From Elymus sibiricus (taxonomy: Eukaryota; Streptophyta; Magnoliopsida; Poales; Poaceae), in the NCBI GenBank assembly GCA_039707655.1, contig CM077666.1, forward strand, positions 395,083,886 through 395,147,885: 64,000 bases of DNA. Reading direction: 5' to 3'. Numbering within the stretch: the first letter of the stretch is position 1; every line of letters starts with the position of its first letter. The notes under the pieces were generated by a model. The model searched no databases. It saw only the letters and a list, made by a program, of their open reading frames with translations, and had not been told where the DNA came from. Positions 56,499 to 64,000 of this stretch are shown piece after piece. A program made the translations under genes and the position numbers.

Positions 56499-58158
56499 CA
56501 CGGGAGGAGATGCCGAGCCGGATGCCGCTGCGGACACGCGGTCGATGCCTCTGGCATGACCGCGTACGCGTGCGCATGCTCGGAGGGGTTGACGGCGACG
56601 AGTGAGGGGTAGTGGAGGTGCAGACGCGGGCGGTGCGGTGTCCGGTCGGCCACTCGGCCACTGTGCTTACGCTGGCAAGGTCGCCGTGGCGCGAGGAGAG
56701 CGAAGGAGGAGGGGGCCAGGACTCGAGAGGACGCGGGGCACTGTGGGCGACGCGGTGGACAAGGAGAGACGAGCGAGAGCGGTAGGGAGAGAGGTGCCCG
56801 GAGCTAGCCGACACGCAGAGCGCGCCAAACACATGCCAACGGCGTGGTCACCGCATGCGTTGGCGAGAGGAGGGCACGAGGGTCTGCCAAAAGGTGTCTA
56901 CCGTGTTGTCCCTCCAACATATAGTCCCATAGATGTGATGGCTCGGCCAAAGGCACTTTGTGTTGATGGGAGAGGTTGATGGAAGTTTGCTGTTGCAAAC
57001 TTTGACAAATAGCTGTGGTAAAATGGGTTGGTTAAATTGTCAAATAATATGTCACACAGGTTTAGGGTAGGAAGGACTACAGTCCTGTGTATTTTGAGAT
57101 CATTTGGACAAGGTTAGAGTGCAGTTGCTTTACAACTGCAAAAATTGGCCAGAATATAGATCAGGAAGTAACACTCACATGGATGCTTTGATTGGGCTGA
57201 AAATTTGTGGAGAGTGATGATTTGGGCACATGAAGATACCATAAAAATTTCATCCCATTTGGATAAACCAAAATGGTACTTCCTTCACAATGATACCCAC
57301 TGGACAGAGACTTGGGGGAATTTTGCAGAGAAAATGGCTTGGCAAAATAATGTGAATTTTGGTATGCTCACATTATTTATGGATAGTTAGGTCCTGGATT
57401 AATTTCATAATTTTTGAAGCAATATAAAATATAGTTGCTTCACAAACTGAAATTGTGACCAGAAACCAAGATTGGATGTTGTGCTCACATAGATTGTTGG
57501 ATGGATATGAAATATGGTGGAGAGTCATGATTTCATTACATGAATGATCTCCCAAAATTTCAACTCATTTGGATAAAACTAGATAGTACTTCCTTCACAA
57601 AGCTTCTCTCTGAACAGAAACTTTGGAAATTTTTTGAGGAAGATTTACTAGGAAAATGAAGTTTAATTTTGGCATGTGGCAATTATTTGCATAAGAGAGA
57701 GTGCCCAAAATTTTTGAGGGCAATCAAGAAAATATAAATAGCACTTCCTTCACAAAGTGCCAATCTGGACAGAATAGGAAATGAATATTCCTGAATTATT
57801 TTTGAACTAGGCAAGGATGGATTTTGGCATATTTGTGGAATATATGATCCAAAGAATTTATGAGAATTTTGTGGGAATTTTTGGAATGGCAGGAATATAG
57901 GTTGCTTCACAACCTAGGGCGAACAGGGTTATTCCTTTAATAGAAAAAGGAATATTCCCAAGAAATAAATATTGGGATTGGGCTAAGATGGAAATGACAT
58001 GGACTTGGGATAGATTTGAGAATAACAAGCCACTAGGAAGTGGCTGGAGAGAAGATTTTCCCAGGTTTCAAGACCACATAGCCACGGAAAAAGAAATTCA
58101 AATAAAAATTCGAAGAAATCCAAAAGAAAAAGAAAGGGCCAAAAATCGGGGTGTTACA

Positions 58159-58197
58159 AACCTACCCCCCTTACGATAAATCTCATCCTCGAGATTT
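58159..58197 (-). promoter_or_regulatory. LARD-3 polypurine tract and adjacent hairpin
   Basis: The minus strand has TAAGGGGGGTAGG against the 3' LTR. The hairpin block at 58178-58197 keeps 7 of 8 stem pairs. Confidence 0.7.
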
Positions 58198-59442
58198 GGT
58201 TGCTCAGGGAACCAGTATGAATATTCTGACTTAAGGAAACCGTTTCCAACTCGGGTATCCTTTTCCTTCATATGATGTTCCCACTGAATTGCATTTGACT
58301 GGCTGCCTTGCTCTGGGGTGATTTGCTTCACTGTATCCAATATTCTGACAAGTCTTTCTTCATATGTTCATCCTTGCTCTGACTTCAACTCTTTTATGTC
58401 TGCTGGCTTGTCTGATATTATCATGACCGGGATTTCCATAGGTCCGGGAGGAATTTCCCCATTGACGTGTCATTCTTATATCCAGCACTGATAGTATCAA
58501 TGGAGTCGGGAACAAATTTTCTTGGTGGACATGAAACATTTATTCCTTGCATCGGGTTACTCGAGTAGATGCATGTCCTTCGGGTTTAAAACAATGCTGA
58601 GAATCATAATCGTCCTCTCGGCGGAATCTGACTGCCTGTAGGTAGTTCTGAATTACCTTGGCTGGCTCCACTGTCTCGAATCTGTACCGATGATTCGACT
58701 ATCACCTTGATATGAGGTCCTTACAAACAGAGTAGACCCCTTGGGTGTGTTTTCATGGTGATTAATACGGAATCAGACTGTCTTGGGTGTCCGTACCATG
58801 TTGTTCATGCCACAATGATCATACCCGTATTGCCGGTCTTGCTCCTTCATTATTGTTTTCTTTGTCTGGATTCTTTGCTGAAAGAGCTTTGCCATAAATA
58901 TCTTTAATTCTTCGGGTGACCATAGGTGCTGTCAGGTGCAATATTCCGGCAGTCATACCTTATCCTTATCCTCAGGCGGTGCAGCAACATTTAATTGGCA
59001 AGTTTATCATCTCTCAAGCCTTAACTGTAGGGCAGTGATCATCCGAACCCGGTTCACAGTTACTTGTACAGAGCTCACTGTTGTGGTCAATCATACATGA
59101 TGGTGACAGAGGTTAACAATATCACTTTGTCGGTTGGGAGGAAACTAGCCTTGATATCCACTGTCCAGATTGTTGTTCCAAATTGTCTGACTTCATAGCT
59201 TGTCAGTCCTTGCAACACACTGAGGTATATATTGGCTTTCATACTTTAGGTGGTTGTCAGATTCTCACCATGCTTGCATCATCATATGAGTGACTTGCAT
59301 GACCTTGGCAGCATGCTCACAATATATATATTGAAGCATGTGTAGCTGAGTATTTGATTCCCGAGGCAGACACTTGTGTCCTGACTAGCTTGTGTTTCTG
59401 ACTCAACTGTCGCGGATCTGCTTCTTGAGATGCACTGCCAAC

Positions 59443-59838
59443 TCACTGTGTAATTACTTGTTGATGACTGTTGGTAGTGTCGTGCTGACGAAGATTAGAT
59501 AGCTTGTGTTGGAAGCTATCGAGAGTAGCGTGCTGAGGAAGACTGAATAGCTTATGTCCGAAGATTTTGCCAGGATAGCGTGCTGAAGAAGACTGGGTAT
59601 CGTACTTCAGAAGCTTTTCCTCTGGTTGCTTACTGAGGAAGATTTTGTGCCTTATGCCGGAAGCTTTTTGTGGTGGCTTACCGAAGAAGGCTGAGCACCT
59701 TATGCTGGAAGCTATCCACATATCGTACTGAAAAATATTGAGGAGCCTTGCATCATAAGCTTCTCTGGTAGCGTGCGGAGGAATACTGAGTTGCTTACAC
59801 CAGAAGCTTCTCTTGGTGATATGCGGACTGAATGCCAT
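59443..59838 (-). CDS. Uncharacterised 131-codon sense ORF over the tandem array (LARD-3)
   Basis: An open frame on the element's sense strand in the same phase as the LARD-2 ORF. Shared pieces in order: KASGIRH, LLKYDTQSSSARYPGK, FGHKLFSLPQHA (LARD-2: KASSLRH, LLRYDTQPSLAHYPGK, FEHKEFSLLQHA). The product would be a chain of 16-residue repeats, basic and without membrane segments. No known domain. The case for coding is the shared frame; the case against is the lack of any start shared with LARD-2. Confidence 0.22.
   Translation of the reverse strand: MAFSPHITKRSFWCKQLSIPPHATREAYDARLLNIFQYDMWIASSIRCSAFFGKPPQKASGIRHKIFLSKQPEEKLLKYDTQSSSARYPGKIFGHKLFSLPQHATLDSFQHKLSNLRQHDTTNSHQQVITQ
59480..59820 (-). 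repeat. Degenerate ~48-bp tandem array, 7 units (LARD-3)
   Basis: Units begin near 59480, 59528, 59578, 59628, 59676, 59723 and 59771 (spacing 47-50). Same unit as in LARD-1 and LARD-2 with one more copy. Confidence 0.7.
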
Positions 59839-60943
59839 TTATATATCCTTGATATTCCTTTGACCGGAAACGTACTGTTGTCTTGCACACAAATTGTCTT
59901 CCAGCTGGTTCATTACGGTTGTGATGGTTGCACACTGAAGCAGTCTTGATGCTGATAGTTATTCCAGAATATCTTTTGTATTCATACCGAATATTCTCAA
60001 TGTAATGCAGTCGGCTGAGACTTTCATAATGTTTAGCTGAGCTTCACAATATTTGAACTCCTTACTAATTCTTCGAGTCTGGTGTCAGTTGATGAGCAAC
60101 TTTCATAAGGGGAAATAAGGTAACACCGAGGGCCCAAAGAAAGAAGCAAAAGAAACGACTAAAACAAAAGCACACACAGCATTAAGATTACATACAAGCA
60201 ACTTCACATTTTACAGCTATTCACCTCACTATGCATGCCTACCTAAGCACACAATTCTCGAGGAAACTTCGGTACTACGATCTAATATGCTGTGGCGGTG
60301 TGCACGAAAGTGGATCAGTGTGTGGAGTGGTTGGTGCAAATAGAGTTACACCAAAAGCTGACTCAGCACCGGTTGCATCTGGACGGCTTAGGGATGAGGA
60401 CGGACTCGGTTATCATGTAGCGAGACACGAATGTCACGACCACATCATCATCAAGCGTACGGAAGGGAAACCGTACTCATCCAGGGAATAGTTGATAGGG
60501 TAGGATAGCGGTGAAAAGCAGGGTTTGCTGACATTGCCCTTTTCTGGTAACAAAGACCAGTAAGGGTTGCCAAAGCGGCGAGTTGGATGGCAAGATCCGG
60601 GGTAGAAACATGTCTACCACCGAAACAATAGGTGGCTGGCGGAAAGATATCAGCGCGATACCTGCAAGTGGTGTCTCGAACACTTGGTACCTCGGCAACA
60701 CTCCGCTGGGACGGAGATGACGTCAAACATCGAAAAGCGGGTATGCAAAGCTGGAGGGTGCAGGTAGTGGATCGAAACCGATGCCACCTACACTCACAAG
60801 ATCAACCGTTAGTGACAAGATAATAAGTCTATATGCATGCTATGCAGCAAACAAATGCAACAACCAAGTGCAACAAGCAAGCTAGACTCTGAACTACCGG
60901 TTTCTAACACTCGCGCGGACTAGGGCGTCCTACAGCCAGACCT

Positions 60944-60955
60944 GCTCTGATACCA
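60944..60955 (-). other. LARD-3 primer binding site (tRNA-iMet type)
   Basis: The minus strand reads TGGTATCAGAGCAGGTCTGG, five bases from the LTR end at 60961, the same spacing as LARD-1 and LARD-2. Confidence 0.85.
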
Positions 60956-60960
60956 AGTCT

Positions 60961-63900
60961 TGTGGCACCCCAGCTCAGAGAGACTGGAACACCCCATATT
61001 CCAGCCCAGAGATCAAGTCTTCTAGAATACGGCACTGCTTGGCATAGAACAAATTAGCTCTTTATTACAAATATTATGGGTACAAGGGTTCTGAAGGCAC
61101 AAAGGTTACAGGGGGCACGGCGACACTTCGCCTGCTCAGATAGCTCTATGCTAGCAGCGAGACAACTCGTAACAGAATAACTCCTAGCAGCGGAACAGCG
61201 ACAACGGTGATGGACTCCACTCCGCAGGGACTGGCTGGGACGCATCCTAGAGCGCAACATCGGGGTCCTCAACAAACAAGCAATCACGGCATCACCTGCA
61301 ATCTGGCATGACACGCCAGGTGAGTACTTTGAATGTACTCGCAAGCTCACAGCAACCAAAGCAATCAAGACATACAACAGCATGGCATTTACAGGTTAAT
61401 CATCAAGGATGAACACTATATTACTAGAACAACATGAGCATGGCAACAACATGAGCATGGCATATACATATAATTCATGATATGAACAGGATGATACTAG
61501 CATGCAAGGGGGTCGACGTTTAAGGTCTCATGGACCAACTTACTCTTCTTGGGGGTTATCTTGTAACCACCAACTTACCATCGTGATCATCACATGACCA
61601 CACGGAGCTTGATCTCTACCCGTGGTCATCGCATGACCACATAAAGATCAACCAACTTCTTTCCTCATGGAACCGGGGTTGTTTATTATTCAGATTTTTA
61701 TTACTGTTGACCCACAGTGTGACCTACTACGAACTGTGTCCATGACCGAGGATGCGGCTATCGATAGATTATACACTCTGCAGAGGTTAGTACACTGTAC
61801 CCACACCACGGAACTCATGGCCTCGTGCTCCCATTCGGGTGGACCAAGAACGTTCCGACAAAACCAATCTATTGCATGACACTCTCCGGGCCACTCCCGA
61901 CAAACTCCCCTTTGGGCTATGTCCTCGGTCACCCTGATGTCAACTCGTGACATCCGCCACCTTCGTGGCTGCCACCGTCATGGCCAAAATAAACTCGTCC
62001 CAAACGGGGACACCCGGGTACAACACAACTTGGGCACAAGGCTTATGGCCGCCTACCTAATCAGGGTAGCGTGCGCACATAACCTTCCCTAGTTGGAGGC
62101 ACCGGCAGGCATGACAATAGACCACATTAGGGCCTCCCCATCCAGGCAAGTGTGGTTGCACTGGTGAGCTCGATTCGGTGGCACCATGACTCAGCCAACA
62201 GATTTGTTCAAGTTCGATTAATGTCAGGTTTAACTTGAATGGTGATGAGCTGAGTCATAACAACATAATGAAATAACAATGCATATGAGCATGATATTAG
62301 TGTAACCATGGATGGGCAACATAACCATTTAACAACATAGCATCAAAATGATAACTCATTTATTCTACGGGATGCAAATGAGCATGGCATAATGACAGTC
62401 ATGAATATAACAAGTATTTTCATAATATACCCTAACTATTCAAATGAGCATATTGTTATCACTAGCATTGGAAAATAAATCTAAGAACTAACATGATAAT
62501 AATAATACTAGCAAATAATCATTTAACTTACTAGATGCAAATGAGCAAGGCATAAGAACGAGCATGGATTCACAAGCATATAATATTCACAAAATAATTA
62601 AATGAGCAAACATTTATTTAAATATTCAAGTGAAAACCATGGCTACTGCAAGTCCATCATGCAAGTGGCTGTCGTGGCTTGCCTGGGGATGGAGGAACCA
62701 TCGGGGAGAGGTGCGATGAACTCGTGGAAAGAATCGCCGGAAAAGTTTCCCTCCCGGCGGAGCTATTTTCAGGGCAAGGGCAAAATGGTCATTTTCATAG
62801 TGTGACAACCTCATGAAAATGATACCATCGGAACGGGCTCGACGAACTGAGAACGTGGGCTTCAGAATCACCTGAATCGGAGTTACGGTTGCCGAGATAC
62901 GACCGTTCGTTCGTTAGGCAGAAAATCAAATAAAAAGTGTTCATTTCTGCTTCTAACCGAAGAACGTTCACAATATAAGGATTTCGGCGCCGGGCTGAAA
63001 AACAGAAAGCGCCTTTTAGAAAATACGCCTTCGAGTGGGAAAAATGTATTTTGATACGGAGAAGAAGCAGAGTACGTTTTCGGGACAGGAAAACGTATTA
63101 TAAGAAATACGCTTCCACTTACTGGCGCGGGCCCGGGGCTTCGGTGTATGACGAGTGGGGCCGCAGAGAGGTGGGGCCCGCCCGGCCAGGCCTTCTTCTT
63201 CCTCCCGCGCACTCGCTCCTGGCCGAGGCAGAGGCCGGCCCCGACGTCGACCGCCGACGCTACAGGCCATCTTCGGCGGCGCCCGACCTACCAAACTGCT
63301 CAGGGGACCGAGCCGCATCGGTGGGTGATGGCCTCCTTCGCCGAGGAGCTCTGGAACAGGGAGGGCCTCGGCCATGGCGGGACGCGGCTTTGGGCGGTCT
63401 TGGGGAGGGCGGCACAGCCGCGGAGAGGGGAGGCTGCGGGTCGGGGAGGCTTCGAGGTGGACCGGCAGGGATTCTGGTGAGGCCAGGAGTGAGGGGGCGG
63501 CCGGCATTGCTCGAATTCGAGCGAGGCCGAGCGGCGGCCATGGTGGCCGTGGGCGAGGAAGAAAGGCTCCGGGACCCGATTGAGAGGCTTGGGAGGGCTC
63601 TCTGGTGGAGGAGAGGAGGCTGGCGAGGAGAGACGTGTCCAGGAATGGCTTATATAGGTAGGGGAGGAGATGCCGAGCCGGATGCCGCCGCGGACACACG
63701 GTCGATGTCTCTGGTGTGACCGCGTACACGTGCACACGCTCGGAGGGGTTGACGGCGACGAGTGAGGGGTAGTGGAGGTGCAGATGTGGGCGGTGCGGTG
63801 TCCGGTCGGTCACTCGGCCACTGTGCTTACGCGGGCAAGGTCGCCGTGGCGCGAGGAGAGCGAAGGAGGAGGGGGCCAGGGCTCGAGAGGACGCGGGGCA

Positions 63901-64000
63901 CTGTGGGTGACGCGGTGGACAAGGAGAGACGAGCGAGAGCGGTAGGGAGAGAGGTGCCCGGAGCTAGCCGACATGCAGAGCGCGCCAAACGCATGCCAAC
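60961..64000 (-). repeat. LARD-3 5' LTR, incomplete at the window edge
   Basis: Collinear with the 3' LTR from 53797 onward. Marks: GAGTAC-7-GTACTC (61322-61340), CTATCGATAG (61758-61767), CTCTGCAGAG (61776-61785), ACGTATT-like cluster (63008-63119), GCTCGAATTCGAGC (63509-63522), TATA box (63649-63658). The LTR start, about 1.3 kb further, is beyond the window. Confidence 0.85.
63649..63658 (-). promoter_or_regulatory. TATA box of the LARD-3 5' LTR
   Basis: The minus strand reads CCTATATAAG. A GCCACCATGG context start follows at about 63541. The GC-rich block downstream gives long open frames on both strands that I do not treat as genes. Confidence 0.65.

Larger units (their letters stand above)
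53797..58158 (-). repeat. LARD-3 3' LTR (4362 bp)
   Basis: Marks: GAGTAC-7-GTACTC (54160-54178), CTATCGATAG (54596-54605), CTCTGCAGAG (54614-54623), ACGTATT-like cluster (55849-55960), 14-bp palindrome GCTCGAATTCGAGC (56349-56362), TATA box (56489-56498). A start codon in good context (GCCACCATGG, about 56381) lies just downstream of the TATA box. Confidence 0.85.
58159..60960 (-). other. LARD-3 internal domain, non-coding
   Basis: 2802 bp. The 3' half (58200-60050) is a diverged relative of the LARD-1/LARD-2 interior and includes the tandem array; the part near the primer binding site (60120-60940) is not obviously related to theirs. No gag or pol motif. Confidence 0.7.
53797..64000 (-). 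mobile_element. LARD-3: long-LTR non-coding element, 5' LTR runs off the window
   Basis: On the minus strand: 5' LTR from beyond 64000 to 60961, primer binding site 60944-60955, interior 60960-58159, polypurine tract, 3' LTR 58158-53797. LTR starts and ends (TGTGGCACCCC and GGTGTTACA on the plus strand) and most of the LTR sequence differ from LARD-1 and LARD-2, so it is another subfamily, but the architecture and the LTR signals are shared. The left flank GTTTG (53792-53796) is the expected target copy; its partner is outside. Confidence 0.82.

Noticed and set aside
53797..58158. LARD-3 left LTR as a solo LTR
   Set aside because: A polypurine tract, internal domain and a second LTR with primer binding site follow directly to the right.

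Overview
The window is repeat-filled intergenic DNA of a grass, most likely a Triticeae species (wheat, goatgrass, rye or barley). I see no host gene. Almost every base can be assigned to nested transposable elements: an Athila-type Gypsy element, an Angela/WIS/BARE-type Copia element, a CACTA-like DNA transposon, a SIRE/Maximus-like Copia LTR end, a Stowaway MITE, a hAT-like foldback element, and four Gypsy-like elements with very long LTRs (about 4.2-4.5 kb) and little or no coding sequence. The last group has the build of LARDs (large retrotransposon derivatives, e.g. the Sukkula type of Triticeae). Family names rest on remembered sequence features, not on a database search.

Nesting order. 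The oldest frame is a minus-strand Athila-type element (13930-16440 plus 27383-33485). (a) At its 3' side lies the plus-strand end of another Gypsy LTR (12770-13929). That LTR is entered by LARD-1 (minus, 838-12769), which itself contains a solo LTR (5946-9387, perfect TATTC duplication) and the end of a SIRE-like Copia element (1-837). (b) Its integrase gene is split by LARD-2 (minus, 16441-27377, duplication CCATT/GCATT); the reading frame resumes across the insertion. (c) Its 5' LTR is entered by a CACTA-like element (33486 to at least 53796). This contains an Angela-type element (plus, 35287-50792, perfect TCAGG duplication) and LARD-3 (minus, 53797 to beyond the window). The Angela element holds LARD-4 (plus, 37852-45292) and a hAT-like element (45640-46004). 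Nesting therefore reaches four levels on both sides.

Coding remnants are all retrotransposon gag/pol and all broken: Athila gag, protease, RT, RNase H, integrase and an extra downstream ORF on the minus strand, and Angela zinc knuckle/protease, integrase, RT and RNase H on the plus strand. LTR promoters are visible as TATA boxes in all three Angela and LARD groups. Primer binding sites (tRNA-iMet type for the LARDs, a close variant for Angela, tRNA-Asp type for Athila) and polypurine tracts fix the strand of each element.

The most interesting unexplained structure is in the LARDs. Their LTRs share a GAGTAC-loop-GTACTC inverted repeat in eight copies and a pair of palindromes (CTATTCGAATAG and CTCTGCAGAG) in diverged subfamilies. 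A hairpin next to the polypurine tract is conserved. A tandem array of about 48-50 bp units lies in the supposedly non-coding internal domain of three LARDs, with an open sense-strand frame of 16-17 residue repeats.
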